Shown here: in pieces, positions 16,763 through 26,551 of the stretch
Numbering within the stretch: position 1 is the stretch's first letter
Layout of the letters: each line of letters opens with the position of its first letter
Assembly (NCBI GenBank): GCA_003963405.1
Contig: RXIY01000107.1
Span: forward strand, 1-40,092
DNA length: 40,092 bases
Reading direction: 5' to 3'
DNA from: Hyphomicrobiales bacterium
GTDB lineage: Bacteria; Pseudomonadota; Alphaproteobacteria; Rhizobiales; Beijerinckiaceae
Program-made: the position numbers and the translations under genes
Notes under the pieces: model-generated
What the model saw: only the letters and a program-made list of their open reading frames with translations
The model's database searches: none
What the model was told of the DNA's origin: nothing

Positions 16763-16779
16763 GGCCGGCCATTCCGGCC
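16763..16779 (+). terminator. Short GC hairpin after the DUF488 gene
   Basis: GGCCGG (16763-16768) and CCGGCC (16774-16779) can pair around a 5-base loop 20 bases after the stop codon. There is no U-run; weak candidate only. Confidence 0.25.
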
Positions 16780-16961
16780 CAGGCTACACTATTATGTTGG
16801 CGACAAATGCAAACGTATGGCTGCGAGGTCGGGCGCCCAATAGCCAGGCGCCGTTGCCCTCGAACGTCAAACGTTTAGCATGGGCTGAATTTGATCAAGG
16901 CGACGATTGAAACAACACTACCAGATCCCTACCTGACCGGGTGACCGGAGTCACACATCGC

Positions 16962-17642
16962 ATGGCGCGGGCTCTCATTGCCGCCTCCATCCTTTCGGCC
17001 GATTTCGCCAAGCTTGGCGAAGAGACGCGCGCCATGTCGGCGGCGGGCGCGGACTGGCTTCATCTCGATGTGATGGATGGGCATTTCGTGCCCAACATCA
17101 CTTTTGGTCCGGGCGTCGTGAAAGCACTGCGGCCGATGACGGAACTCCCGCTCGACGTTCATCTCATGATCGCGCCGGTCGATCCCTTTATCGGCGCCTT
17201 TGCCAAAGCTGGCGCCGATATTATTACGGTCCATGCCGAAGGCGCGCCGCACCTGCATCGCTCGCTGCAAACGATCCGCGCACACGGAAAAAAAGCGGCA
17301 GTCGCGCTCAATCCGGCGACGCATGAAAGCGCCCTCGCCTACGTGCTCGACGATGTGGACCTCATTCTGGTGATGACCGTGAATCCGGGCTTTGGCGGGC
17401 AGAGCTTTATCCCCGCGCAACTTGCTAAAATCGCGCGCATACGCCAGATGATTGGGCGCCAGCAGATCCGCCTTCAAGTCGACGGCGGCGTGACGCCGGA
17501 AAATGCGCAGGCGATTGTCGAGGCGGGCGCCGACTGTCTCGTCGCCGGTTCCGCCGCGTTTCGCGGCGACCCCTCGTCTTACGTCAATAATATCGCGGCT
17601 CTGAGAACAGCCGCCGCCAACGCGGTTTCGATCCTTTCATAA
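16962..17642 (+). CDS. rpe: Ribulose-phosphate 3-epimerase
   Basis: A 226-residue TIM-barrel enzyme interconverting ribulose 5-phosphate and xylulose 5-phosphate in the cytoplasm (pentose phosphate or Calvin-type sugar exchange). Motifs are [32 protein letters not shown] (metal/active residues H34, D36), [19 protein letters not shown] and the catalytic [11 protein letters not shown], ending in GSAAFRG. Length is standard. The ATG at 16962 gives the usual N terminus; a GTG at 16941 in the same frame would add seven residues. It is convergent with the minus-strand sugar operon that ends at 17928, so it supplies the epimerase that operon lacks but from a separate transcript. Confidence 0.95.
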   Translation: MARALIAASILSADFAKLGEETRAMSAAGADWLHLDVMDGHFVPNITFGPGVVKALRPMTELPLDVHLMIAPVDPFIGAFAKAGADIITVHAEGAPHLHRSLQTIRAHGKKAAVALNPATHESALAYVLDDVDLILVMTVNPGFGGQSFIPAQLAKIARIRQMIGRQQIRLQVDGGVTPENAQAIVEAGADCLVAGSAAFRGDPSSYVNNIAALRTAAANAVSILS

Positions 17643-17658
17643 AAATGCGCCTCGCATC

Positions 17659-17705
17659 TTTTGCGTCGCTTCTTACTATGCGGATCAACCTCGGACGACG
17701 CAAAA
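17659..17705. terminator. Inverted repeat between rpe and the glucokinase gene
   Basis: TTTTGCGTCG (17659-17668) and CGACGCAAAA (17696-17705) are perfect 10-base reverse complements with a 27-base loop, just after the rpe stop. On either strand the outer arm ends in A/T bases, which would suit a bidirectional terminator for the convergent genes, but the loop is long. Confidence 0.35.
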
Positions 17706-17927
17706 AGGATCTGCGCGTGCGCCGGCACGCTGAACATGCCGAAATATCGACTTAACTTATAAGATCGAGCCGGTAAGATTTCTCGCGGCTAGCCCTAACC
17801 TCATTGGGCGAGTAGCCCCGCGCTATGACCGCGACGCAAAGCGTTCTCGCCCCCTTCGTCGCGGCGTCGACCATCAAGGATTGGAGACCCGGCGGCAAAA
17901 TCATCCGTTTTGTGGGCAACTCATCGA

Positions 17928-18626
17928 TTAGGCTACCAGCGTCTTGTCTTGCCAGAGACGGAACCCGCCCTTGAACGCTAGCGCGTTGTCGCCGCGGCGG
18001 CAATCTTTAGGCATCTCTTCTAGTTTTTCGACGTTGCCCCCGCCGATCACGATATAATCCGGCTGCATCGCGTCGCGCAGGCGCTCCACCACGTCAAAGA
18101 CGGATTTTCGCCACTTCTTCTCGCCGCGCCTCTCGAGCCCGCGTTCGCCGACATAGTCCTCGAACGACTTGCCTTTCTTGTAGGGTAGATGGGCGAGTTC
18201 CATCGGTTGCGCGACGTTGTTGACGATCATTGCCGCTCCGAGCCCCGTGCCCAGGCCGAGGAAAAGCATACGTCCGCCTTCGTAGCTGCCGATAGCCTGC
18301 ATCAGGGCGTCGTTAACGATTTTTACGGGTGCCCCGAAACTGCCGCGAAAATCGAAACCCACCCAATGTGGCCCGAGATTGGCAGGATCCGCCAGCGGCC
18401 TGTTGTGCAGAACAGGGCCAGGATAGCCCATTGCTATGACGTCGTAATGCCAGCCTTCGGTCAGCTTCTTAACTGCGGAGACCATGCCCGCCGCCGTCAT
18501 TTTACATCCGGAATCGATCCTCCGCTCTTCGCAGTCGAGGCTGGTCATTACCTTTACGTGCGTACCGCCAATATCGATGGCAAGAACAACCTTCGTCTGG
18601 ACGATCTTCCCTTCAATCTCATTCAT
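17928..18626 (-). CDS. ROK-family kinase, polyphosphate-glucokinase-like
   Basis: A 232-residue sugar kinase of the ROK/actin-fold group. The N-terminal phosphate loop is AIDIGGTHVKVM. It is followed by GYPGPVLHNRPLADPANLGPHWVGFDF, NDALMQAIGSYEGG, the second phosphate motif LGLGTGLGAAMI, and LAHLPYKKGKSFEDYVG. The distal part GEKKWRKSVFDVVERLRDAMQPDYIVIGGG is organised like polyphosphate glucokinases. The CxCGxxGCxE zinc motif of ROK repressors and many ROK kinases is absent, as in polyphosphate glucokinases. The likely reaction is glucose to glucose 6-phosphate using polyphosphate and/or ATP, feeding zwf and pgl upstream in the same orientation. It sits last in the operon after a 230-base gap, so it may have its own promoter. 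Confidence 0.8.
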   Translation of the reverse strand: MNEIEGKIVQTKVVLAIDIGGTHVKVMTSLDCEERRIDSGCKMTAAGMVSAVKKLTEGWHYDVIAMGYPGPVLHNRPLADPANLGPHWVGFDFRGSFGAPVKIVNDALMQAIGSYEGGRMLFLGLGTGLGAAMIVNNVAQPMELAHLPYKKGKSFEDYVGERGLERRGEKKWRKSVFDVVERLRDAMQPDYIVIGGGNVEKLEEMPKDCRRGDNALAFKGGFRLWQDKTLVA

Positions 18627-18856
18627 ATCTCCGCGCCTCGTTTTGTCGGCCCCTCAGATAGTTCGCAGGACCGAGCCCATGGCGTCGGCGAAATCTCGTT
18701 CTGGCATATTAGGCACTCGGGCGCGCATCGCGCTCCAGAACAGGAGTCACAGTCTAGCAAGCGTTTCGGCAGCGTCGAGACACATAAGCAGCCGAAGATT
18801 GCCTCGCTTGACAGCACAGCCTTCCAAAGCACGATCAACGAATGAAGCGGCATACG

Positions 18857-19582
18857 CTAACCTGCGGCCGCCGCATCTGCAAAGATCGAAAGCGTGCCGC
18901 TTGAGCAAACGCGAGCTGCGGGGAGATGTTGATCGCCCCGTCGGAGCCTGCCCAGGATCGGTCCTTTCTCACGCCCTGTGACTAGGAAGGCCGCGTGTCT
19001 ACAGCTCTCGATCGCCGGATAGGTTAGTGTGATGCGCGGCTCCGGCTTGACGCCGACGACCGCGCAAACCCACCTGTCGCGCACGTGCAACGCAATGTCT
19101 CCTGGAAACAAAGAGGCGGTGTGGCCATCAGATCCCAAACCTAGGAAGTTGACATCAAAGAGAGGTCGCGTGGAATCGAATTGATCGGCGCCATAGAACG
19201 ATTTGAGCATGCGCTCGTAGGCCGCAGCGGATTCATAGGGATCAAGCCCCTCCGTTGGAATCCGATGAATGTTTTCGACCGGAATAGGCGCGCGCGACAG
19301 GAGCGCTTCCTTTGCCATCCGGTAATTGCTCAGCGCATCGAGATGAGGCACGAACCGCTCATCGCCCCAGAACCAATGCGTTCGCGGCCAAGGAAAGCGC
19401 TCGCGATAAGATGGATTGGCCAGAAGCTTATAGAGTTCTCGCGGTGTCTCGCCACCCGACAGACACACTGCAAAGACGCCCTCCTTTGCGAGCGCAAGCT
19501 CTAACAACCAGGCGGCAACATGCTCCGCCATGAGCCGCGGAGTTGCAAATACTTCAAGCTCCGCCTCGCAGGTCCAAGTCAT
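18857..19582 (-). CDS. pgl: 6-phosphogluconolactonase
   Basis: A 241-residue enzyme hydrolysing 6-phosphoglucono-lactone to 6-phosphogluconate, the second step of the oxidative pentose phosphate pathway. It has the family motifs LSGGETPRELYKLLA, WFWGDERFVPHLDALSNYRMAKEALLS, FLGLGSDGHTASLFPG and RITLTYPAIESCRHAAFLVTGREK. The start at 19580-19582 is chosen because GGAGGG lies just upstream and MTWTCEAELEVF is a normal beginning; the frame is open 14 codons further. It lies 127 bases behind the HAD phosphatase gene, on the same strand as zwf and gnd, completing the oxidative branch. Confidence 0.93.
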   Translation of the reverse strand: MTWTCEAELEVFATPRLMAEHVAAWLLELALAKEGVFAVCLSGGETPRELYKLLANPSYRERFPWPRTHWFWGDERFVPHLDALSNYRMAKEALLSRAPIPVENIHRIPTEGLDPYESAAAYERMLKSFYGADQFDSTRPLFDVNFLGLGSDGHTASLFPGDIALHVRDRWVCAVVGVKPEPRITLTYPAIESCRHAAFLVTGREKGPILGRLRRGDQHLPAARVCSSGTLSIFADAAAAG

Positions 19583-19709
19583 CGACGCCCTCCGTTTGCC
19601 GCTCTCTTTAGCCGCGATGCCCAATCACCCCGAGTTCGGCTTGCGCCTGCTCCTATTGCTGAACGACATAATACTCTCATGCACGAGCGCCGCCGATTAT
19701 TTCTCTCAG

Positions 19710-20567
19710 CTATCGACTCTCATCCTCGTTCTCGCTCTTTTCTATGCGCGCAAGGATAAATTTCTCCATCGCCTTTGCGAATCCGTCGTTTTCATTGGTG
19801 TCGGTCACCGCGCTTGCCTGCGACTTTACTTCGGCGCTCGCGTTACCCATGGCGATAGAAAATCCGCTTCCGCGAAACATAAGAACGTCATTCGACGTGT
19901 CCCCCAGCGCAGCGATCTGCGCGACAGGGATGTTCAGATTCTTGGCCAAGGTTGCGACAACCATTCCTTTGTTGGCCTGTCGATGAGTCACGTCGAGGTA
20001 ATAAGGTTGTGACCGCGTCACGCTCGCCCTCTTACCCAATTCCGCTTGAGCTTTCATCTCGCAGGCGACAACTCGATCGCGATCGTCAGAGACGCCGACG
20101 ATCTTCACCGCCTGGGCGAGGTGGACGTCGGTGAACTTCGACACCACCTTCGCGTCGAACCTCACCGTCGATGTTTCCCGGGCGACATGCTGCGCATTCG
20201 CATCGCGTATCAGCCATGCATTGAGCGTATAAACCCACGCGTCCAATCCGTCGCCGAGAATGAGATCGACGATCCGTCTAGCGACATCGGGATCAAGGGT
20301 ATGGCTCTCGATCACTGACATATCCGGACGCACGTAAACGCCGCCGTTGAACCCGGCGATCGGCGTCTTTAGGGCCAAGGGAGCGATCAGCATCGCCAAA
20401 CCGCGCGGCGGTCGACTACTGGCGATCGCAAAGGCTATGCCAGCGTCATCAAGCGCTCTCACGGCTCTGGCGGCACGGTCGGTTAGCGCCTTTTCCGGCG
20501 TGAGCAGCGAACCGTCGACATCGGAGAGCACGAGCAATATTTTTCGCGACGACCGTCCCGAGATCAT
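19710..20567 (-). CDS. HAD-superfamily sugar-phosphatase-like hydrolase (Cof type)
   Basis: A 285-residue Cof/type IIB HAD hydrolase. Motif I is LSDVDGSLLTPEK (nucleophile Asp and acid/base Asp in DVDGS). Motif II is AIASSRPPRG. The C2 cap follows, with motif III Lys in the region ANKGMVVATLAKNL and motif IV IAALGDTSNDVLMF with the metal-binding Asp residues. Such enzymes dephosphorylate sugar phosphates and related metabolites; the substrate is unknown. Its ATG overlaps the stop of the truncated HAD gene upstream (ATGA), so translation is coupled. Location in the zwf-pgl operon suggests a sugar phosphate or a damaged metabolite as substrate (inference). Confidence 0.88.
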   Translation of the reverse strand: MISGRSSRKILLVLSDVDGSLLTPEKALTDRAARAVRALDDAGIAFAIASSRPPRGLAMLIAPLALKTPIAGFNGGVYVRPDMSVIESHTLDPDVARRIVDLILGDGLDAWVYTLNAWLIRDANAQHVARETSTVRFDAKVVSKFTDVHLAQAVKIVGVSDDRDRVVACEMKAQAELGKRASVTRSQPYYLDVTHRQANKGMVVATLAKNLNIPVAQIAALGDTSNDVLMFRGSGFSIAMGNASAEVKSQASAVTDTNENDGFAKAMEKFILARIEKSENEDESR

Positions 20568-21040
20568 GGGTGACGACCCCCTTGCGCCGCTGCGCTCGCT
20601 GCCCTCGAACGAACTCCGGCAGGCGCAAGACGCATGGCCGCTTCGTCGAAGCCGGGATCGTTATTGCTTAAAGCGACCCAATCGGCGGCCTGTCGCACTT
20701 GCGCGGACTCAAATATGGCCATCTCATTTCCCCCATCCCCGAGAACGCCGATCTCGGTCGGAGGGATGTCGAGAACCGCCGCGCCCCTGTCTGCGCGTGG
20801 ATGCGTAATTTCGAGATAAGGAAGTTGCGGACGCCCGACCATCGTCTCGCTCGCTGGAGCCGTGCGTATCCTGCATGGCCCAGCGAGTTCAAAATGCGCG
20901 CTGGCGCCGACGATCTTCGCCGCGTCGTTGAGAGGCGTCTCGAGAACATCGACAGGGCTAAGCCTGAAGCCGACCGTCGGCTTGTCCAGCTGAATGACGC
21001 AAGAAATTCGCCTTTTCGACCCTTGTAAGACCGTGCTCAT
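20564..21040 (-). pseudogene. Truncated HAD hydrolase (second Cof-like copy, C-terminal part)
   Basis: A 158-codon open frame resembling the C-terminal half of the neighbouring HAD phosphatase. A cap portion is followed by MVGRPQLPYLEITHPRADRG and IPPTEIGVLGDGGNEMAIF (motif IV). The catalytic N-terminal DxDG motif is missing entirely, and about eight residues are deleted between RGAAVLD and IPPTE compared with other family members. It begins in an ATGA overlap with the zwf stop and ends in an ATGA overlap with the complete HAD gene. It may therefore survive as a translational bridge even though it cannot be a phosphatase. Either a decayed duplicate or a kept non-catalytic protein. Confidence 0.7.
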
Positions 21041-22644
21041 GGCGTCTTAAAGTCTCCGCCGGTCGGGCGCCAGGCCCGGCCGTCGTTTGCGAGCAGTTCG
21101 TCAGCGGCGCTCGGCCCTGCGCTCCCCGCCTCATATCTCGGCGTATCGACAGATCCCTCGGCCCAGGCGTCAAGCACGGGTTGCACGATCCGCCAAGTTT
21201 GTTCGACCATGTCCGCTCGCATGAACAGCGTCGAGTCGCCGTTCATCACATCGTGAATCAATGTCTCGTAGCCAACGTTCGCCTCTCTCGGGAACCAGTC
21301 GGCGTAGGAAAAGTCCATCCGCACGGCGGCCAAATCCATCGCCGGCCCAGGGCGCTTCACCTCGAACTGAAGGGATATGCCTTCTCGCGGCGAGATGCGC
21401 AACAGCAGCCAATTGGGTCGCAACGCGTCGACTGGCGTGTTTTGGAATGCGGCATAAGGCGCCTGCTTGAACCGGATGGCGATCTCCGTGGTTCGATGTC
21501 CCAGCCGCTTTCCAGTGCGCAAATAAAACGGGACGCCGGCCCAGCGCCAATTGTCGATCTCAACGCGCATCGCGACATAGGTCTCCACCTCGGAATCCGG
21601 CGCTACATTCGCCTCTTGTCGATAGGCTGGCACGTCCTTGCCTAGCACCGAACCCGCAGCGTATTGGCCACGCACCACCATCGCCGGCTCGACGACTGGC
21701 ATGGCCATGAAAACTTCGGCCTTTTTGTTTCGAATCTCGGCCGCGTCGAATCCAATCGGCGGCTCCATGGCCACCATCGACAGCAATGTGAACAAGTGAT
21801 TGGGAATCATGTCGCGCAAGGCGCCCGTTACTTCGTAGAATTTCCCCCTTCTCTCGACGCCGATCGTTTCCGCCGCCGTGATTTGCACGTGATCTATGCG
21901 GTCGCGATTCCAGATCGGTTCGAACAACCCATTGGCGAAGCGAAACGCCATAATGCTCTGGACGGTATCCTTACCCAGAAAATGATCGATGCGGAATATC
22001 TGATCTTCGCGCAGCATGCGCAGGATCCGCATATTCAGTTCGCGCGCCGAGTCCAGACTATGTCCGAACGGCTTCTCGATGACGACGCGTCGCCAGAATT
22101 TCGGCTTGGTGCAATCCTCCTGCTGGTCGGCCAACTTCGCCTTCCCCAGTTCATCCACAACGACGCCGAACAATCTATCTGCGACCGCGAAATAGAAAAG
22201 CACGTTGCCTTCTGTCCCGCAGGTTCCGTCGGCTTGCGCGATGGCGTCGCGGAGCTTTTGATACACGTCGGTTTGGGTCAAATCGCCGCAAATATACGAG
22301 CTGCTCTTCGTAAGCCTCCCCCAGGCCGACTCATCGATTTCGTCCACATCGAATTCAGTAGCCGAATCGCCGAGGAAGCTCTTCAGAAAATCATGAAGCC
22401 GGTCGAGCCAGCTCCCCGTTGTTTCCTCCGCGAGGTCAACCCCTATGAGGGCGAAGCGCTCCGGCAATAGATTGGTCCGCGCGAGATTGTAAAGGGCCGG
22501 GACCACCATGCGCTTGGTGAGGTCGCCGCCCGCGCCGAAAATCACCATTGTGCAAGGATCTGGGCGTCTGGCGTCGCGACGCGGCGGACACTCGATCAAT
22601 CGCATCGGTTGCGACGCGCCGCCGCCCTGGGTGTCACGGATCAT
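21037..22644 (-). CDS. zwf: Glucose-6-phosphate 1-dehydrogenase
   Basis: A 535-residue enzyme oxidising glucose 6-phosphate to the lactone with NADP+ (or NAD+), the entry to the oxidative pentose phosphate or Entner-Doudoroff pathway. The nucleotide-binding motif is [21 protein letters not shown]. The substrate/catalytic signature is [21 protein letters not shown], and the binding Lys region [14 protein letters not shown] precedes it. Later motifs are [20 protein letters not shown] and [11 protein letters not shown]. The protein is slightly longer than usual at the N terminus; M14 is an alternative start. The gene overlaps the end of gnd by 11 bases and its stop overlaps the next ATG, so it is embedded in the operon. 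Confidence 0.95.
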   Translation of the reverse strand: MIRDTQGGGASQPMRLIECPPRRDARRPDPCTMVIFGAGGDLTKRMVVPALYNLARTNLLPERFALIGVDLAEETTGSWLDRLHDFLKSFLGDSATEFDVDEIDESAWGRLTKSSSYICGDLTQTDVYQKLRDAIAQADGTCGTEGNVLFYFAVADRLFGVVVDELGKAKLADQQEDCTKPKFWRRVVIEKPFGHSLDSARELNMRILRMLREDQIFRIDHFLGKDTVQSIMAFRFANGLFEPIWNRDRIDHVQITAAETIGVERRGKFYEVTGALRDMIPNHLFTLLSMVAMEPPIGFDAAEIRNKKAEVFMAMPVVEPAMVVRGQYAAGSVLGKDVPAYRQEANVAPDSEVETYVAMRVEIDNWRWAGVPFYLRTGKRLGHRTTEIAIRFKQAPYAAFQNTPVDALRPNWLLLRISPREGISLQFEVKRPGPAMDLAAVRMDFSYADWFPREANVGYETLIHDVMNGDSTLFMRADMVEQTWRIVQPVLDAWAEGSVDTPRYEAGSAGPSAADELLANDGRAWRPTGGDFKTP

Positions 22645-23689
22645 GGCTCTGCTCGGCTTTGTTTTGCGTTATCTTGCGTCCGTTCGTCTGCCTGGATCCG
22701 GGCTTCGGATCGATCGGCTCCTGACCTTCAAGATGGCCGCCAAACTCGAAGCGCATGGCTGAGAGCATTTTCTCTCCAAATGTGTGTTCCCTGCGCGAGC
22801 GGAAGCGCGCATAAAGCGCGGACGAGAGGACGTCGACCGGCACCGCTTCTTCGATCGCCGCCTCGACAGTCCAACGGCCCTCGCCTGAATCCTGCACATA
22901 GCCGGAGAATTTCTCGAGCCCAGGGTCCTTCGCCAAGGCCGCGGCGCCGAGATCGAGCAGCCATGAGGCAATGACGCTGCCACGTCGCCAGACTTCTGCG
23001 ATGTCCGGTATGTTCAATGTGAAGCGTTCATCCTCTGGCAAATCCGCCGAGTTCTTGTTGCGGAGAATATCGAAACCTTCTGCGTAGGCCTGCATCAATC
23101 CATACTCGATCCCGTTGTGCACCATTTTGACAAAATGTCCGGCGCCAGAAGGTCCTGCGTGAATATACCCGCGCTCGGCCCGCGCATCCCCTTTCCGATT
23201 CGGCGTGCGCGGAATATCTCCAAGCCCCGGCGAGAGGGCGGCGAAGATGGGATCAAGGCGATCAACCGGTTGCTGCGAGCCGCCGAGCATCAGGCAATAG
23301 CCACGATCAAGGCCCCAAACGCCTCCCGACGTGCCGCAATCAATGTAGTGAATCCGCTTATCGGCGAGTTCGCGGGCGCGTCGGATATCATCCTTGTAGA
23401 ACGAGTTGCCGCCATCGATGATGACATCGTCGGACTCCAGCAGACGGCCAAGCTCGGCTACGGCCTCCTCCGTAATGCGGCCGGCGGGCAGCATGATCCA
23501 TACGGCGCGCGGTTTTTCGAGCGCCTTGACCAACCCTTCCAGCGACGGAGCTGCGATGGCCCCTTCCTTCGCCAAGGCCTCGCGCGCATTGGTGTTAACG
23601 TCGAAAACGACGCAAGAGTTGCCCGCCTTCATCAGTCGGCGACATATATTGCCGCCCATGCGACCGAGTCCGATGATGCCGATTTGCAT
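22634..23689 (-). CDS. gnd: 6-phosphogluconate dehydrogenase (short form)
   Basis: A 351-residue decarboxylating dehydrogenase converting 6-phosphogluconate to ribulose 5-phosphate. The Rossmann motif is [19 protein letters not shown]. Further family motifs are [44 protein letters not shown] (substrate loop) and the catalytic [18 protein letters not shown]. The length marks the short GndA/YqeC-like form (about 300-350 residues) rather than the 470-residue type; such forms often prefer NAD+. AGGAG lies in front of the ATG. The C-terminal tail after residue 330 is polar and overlaps the zwf start. It sits 24 bases behind tal-pgi. Confidence 0.95.
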   Translation of the reverse strand: MQIGIIGLGRMGGNICRRLMKAGNSCVVFDVNTNAREALAKEGAIAAPSLEGLVKALEKPRAVWIMLPAGRITEEAVAELGRLLESDDVIIDGGNSFYKDDIRRARELADKRIHYIDCGTSGGVWGLDRGYCLMLGGSQQPVDRLDPIFAALSPGLGDIPRTPNRKGDARAERGYIHAGPSGAGHFVKMVHNGIEYGLMQAYAEGFDILRNKNSADLPEDERFTLNIPDIAEVWRRGSVIASWLLDLGAAALAKDPGLEKFSGYVQDSGEGRWTVEAAIEEAVPVDVLSSALYARFRSRREHTFGEKMLSAMRFEFGGHLEGQEPIDPKPGSRQTNGRKITQNKAEQSHDP

Positions 23690-23713
23690 GCGTTTCGCTC
23701 CTGCAAGAATTAA

Positions 23714-26551
23714 TTATTTCACAGCTGCGTCCATCGCTCGGACAAGCTCCCGCAATCCGGCGTCGACATCCTGAAGATGAACGCGTAAAGCGCGCCGACC
23801 GCGCTCGACGAGCGCCTCCAGATCGCCGCGCGCCTGCGCCGCCTTGACGACGCCAAAGGTGAAGGAGTGGCCGGGCACGTCGAGGTCGACAGGATCGTCG
23901 CAAGTGATTTGCAGAAAGACCCCCGAGTTGCGCCCACCCTTATAGGCCTGGCCGGTCGAATGCTGAAAACGCGGCCCAAAACCGAGACACGTCGCGGAGC
24001 GCGTATGATCGCGAATGATCTTGCGAAGCGCAGTCAACGTTTGCATATGCGCCTGGTTGCGCTCGATATAAGCAAGAATAGCGACGTAGTCGCCGAATTC
24101 GTCACCCGCATGGACACGGTCAAAATGGCCCTTCAGATAACCGGACAGCGCGTTGTGTCGACCGATCTCCACGGCATTGCGCGGGTCGACATAAAGCGAG
24201 ACGCCATTCTCGCGGAAGACCGGCTCTTCATTCGGCAGCCTATGCGATTTCTCATATTCGTCCGTCAGGTCGCGGGTTTTGGCTTTGCTCGTCTCGACAT
24301 CCGGTTGATTGAAGGGATTGATCCGGATGATCGCGCCGGCGACCGCCGTCGCGATCTCCCAGCGATAGAATTCCCCGCCAATATCCCAGATATCTTTGAC
24401 TCTGATCCTCGCGACCGGATAGCCGGACCGCTCCAGCGCCGCCACGGCCTCGCGCTGCGCCGGATCGTGATGCCCATCCAGTTCGATGTAAGAGAAAAAC
24501 CGATCTCGGCCATAACGATCCGGCTCCGCAAGGGGTTCATCGGCGATCGGAATGAGACCGCGGCCCTGTTTGCCCGAGCTCTCGGCGAGCAACTGTTCCA
24601 GCCAAGCGCCGAAATGAGCGATGCGCGGCGACGCGATGATCGTCACCTTGTCGCACCCGAACTGGGAGGCGACGACCCCCATCGCAACGCCGAGTTGTAC
24701 GCCCGGGTTTTCCGCCGGAGGCGCATCCGCGGCGCAAGCTCGCTGCATCGAATGCGCTCGCTCAAGCAAGCGCTTGATGTCGAGGCCCATGGCGGCTGCG
24801 GGCACGAGTCCGAACTTCGACAGCACAGAATAGCGGCCACCGATCGAAGGCACGCCATAGAATATATGAGCAAACCCCAGCTCTTTGGCGCGCCTCTCCA
24901 GCGAAGAGCCGGGATCAGTGACTGCGACGAAGCGCTCGCCAACATTGCCGCTGCCGCGGAGTGAGGAAACGCGATCGTAGAAATAGTCCAAGAAGATATT
25001 TGGCTCCAGCGTACTGCCTGATTTTGAGGAAACGATGAAAAGCGTCTTGTCGAGCTCGATCGCCTGCTCGATCGTCCTGATCTGCGCCGGGTCGGTGCTG
25101 TCGAGCATGTGGAAGCGCGGCCATCCGACCTGCCGTCCGAACGTTTCCCCCAATACCTCGGGGCCAAGGCTCGATCCGCCCATCCCCAACAGCATCACAT
25201 CGGCGAACCTGGCCTTCACGTTGTCAGCGAATCCGGCAAGCTGGCCGAAAACGGTAAGTTCATGGTCAACGATGCTCAGCCATCCGAGCCACTCGCCTTC
25301 ATCCTTGCCGGTCCACAAAGAGGCGTCGCCGGCCCACAGTCGACGTATGCGTCCCTCGACTCGCCAGTCTTCGATTTCCGCATCGAAAGCGGCGCTCAGC
25401 GCGGCTGAGTCGAGGCTGAACCTTTGACGCGGCTCCTCGCCATCGACAAGGCGGCGTCGCCGTCGCGCGATCGAAACAAACAACTTGTCGAAGGCGTCGA
25501 CGAACTGCTCGACGCCATCCTTCACAAGCTCCTCTGCGACCTCTTCCAGGGATATGCCGCTGCGTTGCAGATCGCCCAACACGGCGCGCGCCACGGCCAC
25601 ATCCTTTTCGATCGCATCGGGCGCCGCCTGACCGTGATCGCGGAAAGCGTCCATGGTCGCCGGCGGAATGGTGTCGACCGTGTCGCGTCCGATCAGTGCC
25701 TCGACATAGAGCGTATCCTTGTACGCCGGATTTTTGGTGCTGGTGGACGCCCAAAGAAGACGTTGCGTTCTGGCGCCGGCAGCGGCCAAAGCCTCCCAGC
25801 GAGCGCTCGAAAACAGCTCTTGATAGCGCGTATATGCGATCTTGGCGTTGGCGATCGCCACATCGCCGCGCAGACGGCTCGCTAACGATTGATCGGGGAG
25901 CTTGTCGAGGCGCTTATCGACGGCTGTGTCGATACGGCTGACGAAGAAACTGGCGACGCTCGCGACCTTGGACATATCGCCGCCAGCCCGCTTCAGAGCC
26001 TCGAGGCCCGAGACATAAGCCTCGACCACCCGCTCATACACCGATACTGAGAAGAGCAGCGTGACGTTGACGTTTACGCCGCGGCCGATCAATTCGCGGA
26101 TCGCCGGCACGCCAGCCCGTGTGGCCGGCACTTTCACCATCAGGTTCGGTCGGTCCACCGTCCGCCAAAGCCGGATGGCCTCTTCAATGGTCGCATCGGT
26201 GTCGTCAGCGAGGTAGGGAGAACACTCCAGGCTGATATAGCCGTCTCGAGCTAGCGTTTGATCATAGACAGAGCGCAGCACATCCGCGGCGGCGCGGATG
26301 TCCGCGATCGCTAGATGTTCATATATTGCCGAAACGCTGTGATCGGCCTGCGACTGGAATTTCTTCAGCGTGGCCTCGTATTCGTCGCTTTCCGCAATCG
26401 CTTTTTCGAAGATCGCCGGATTCGATGTCACTCCCCGAATACCATCGCGCTCGATCAGCCTCCGCAACTCATCCTTTTCGATCAAGCTGCGTTTGAGATA
26501 GTCCAGCCAGGGCGATTGGCCGCAGGCTTCGAGCTGCTTAAGCGGATTCAT
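23714..26551 (-). CDS. tal-pgi: Bifunctional transaldolase / glucose-6-phosphate isomerase fusion
   Basis: A single 945-residue protein. Residues 1-365 are a transaldolase: RGVTSNPAIFEKAI, then LECSPYLADDT and NLMVKVPAT with the Schiff-base lysine K140, and LLWASTSTKNPAYKD. After a short basic linker (about 366-385) comes a phosphoglucose isomerase domain: LLGMGGSSLGPEVL, LFIVSSKSGSTLEPN, VTDPGSSLERRAKELGF, and the C-terminal FGPRFQHSTGQAYKGG. The fused enzyme would join two steps that both handle fructose 6-phosphate. Such fusions exist in scattered bacteria; most have separate genes. The start follows a GGGGAG within the end of tkt, which it overlaps by 14 bases. Confidence 0.95.
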   Translation of the reverse strand: MNPLKQLEACGQSPWLDYLKRSLIEKDELRRLIERDGIRGVTSNPAIFEKAIAESDEYEATLKKFQSQADHSVSAIYEHLAIADIRAAADVLRSVYDQTLARDGYISLECSPYLADDTDATIEEAIRLWRTVDRPNLMVKVPATRAGVPAIRELIGRGVNVNVTLLFSVSVYERVVEAYVSGLEALKRAGGDMSKVASVASFFVSRIDTAVDKRLDKLPDQSLASRLRGDVAIANAKIAYTRYQELFSSARWEALAAAGARTQRLLWASTSTKNPAYKDTLYVEALIGRDTVDTIPPATMDAFRDHGQAAPDAIEKDVAVARAVLGDLQRSGISLEEVAEELVKDGVEQFVDAFDKLFVSIARRRRRLVDGEEPRQRFSLDSAALSAAFDAEIEDWRVEGRIRRLWAGDASLWTGKDEGEWLGWLSIVDHELTVFGQLAGFADNVKARFADVMLLGMGGSSLGPEVLGETFGRQVGWPRFHMLDSTDPAQIRTIEQAIELDKTLFIVSSKSGSTLEPNIFLDYFYDRVSSLRGSGNVGERFVAVTDPGSSLERRAKELGFAHIFYGVPSIGGRYSVLSKFGLVPAAAMGLDIKRLLERAHSMQRACAADAPPAENPGVQLGVAMGVVASQFGCDKVTIIASPRIAHFGAWLEQLLAESSGKQGRGLIPIADEPLAEPDRYGRDRFFSYIELDGHHDPAQREAVAALERSGYPVARIRVKDIWDIGGEFYRWEIATAVAGAIIRINPFNQPDVETSKAKTRDLTDEYEKSHRLPNEEPVFRENGVSLYVDPRNAVEIGRHNALSGYLKGHFDRVHAGDEFGDYVAILAYIERNQAHMQTLTALRKIIRDHTRSATCLGFGPRFQHSTGQAYKGGRNSGVFLQITCDDPVDLDVPGHSFTFGVVKAAQARGDLEALVERGRRALRVHLQDVDAGLRELVRAMDAAVK

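Noticed and set aside
18623-18853. 76-codon Cys-containing minus-strand frame before the glucokinase
   Set aside because: Overlaps the glucokinase start, no ribosome binding site seen, cysteine spacing does not match a known zinc motif.
23867-24964. 365-codon plus-strand frame
   Set aside because: Antisense of tal-pgi, which has complete motifs in the other frame.
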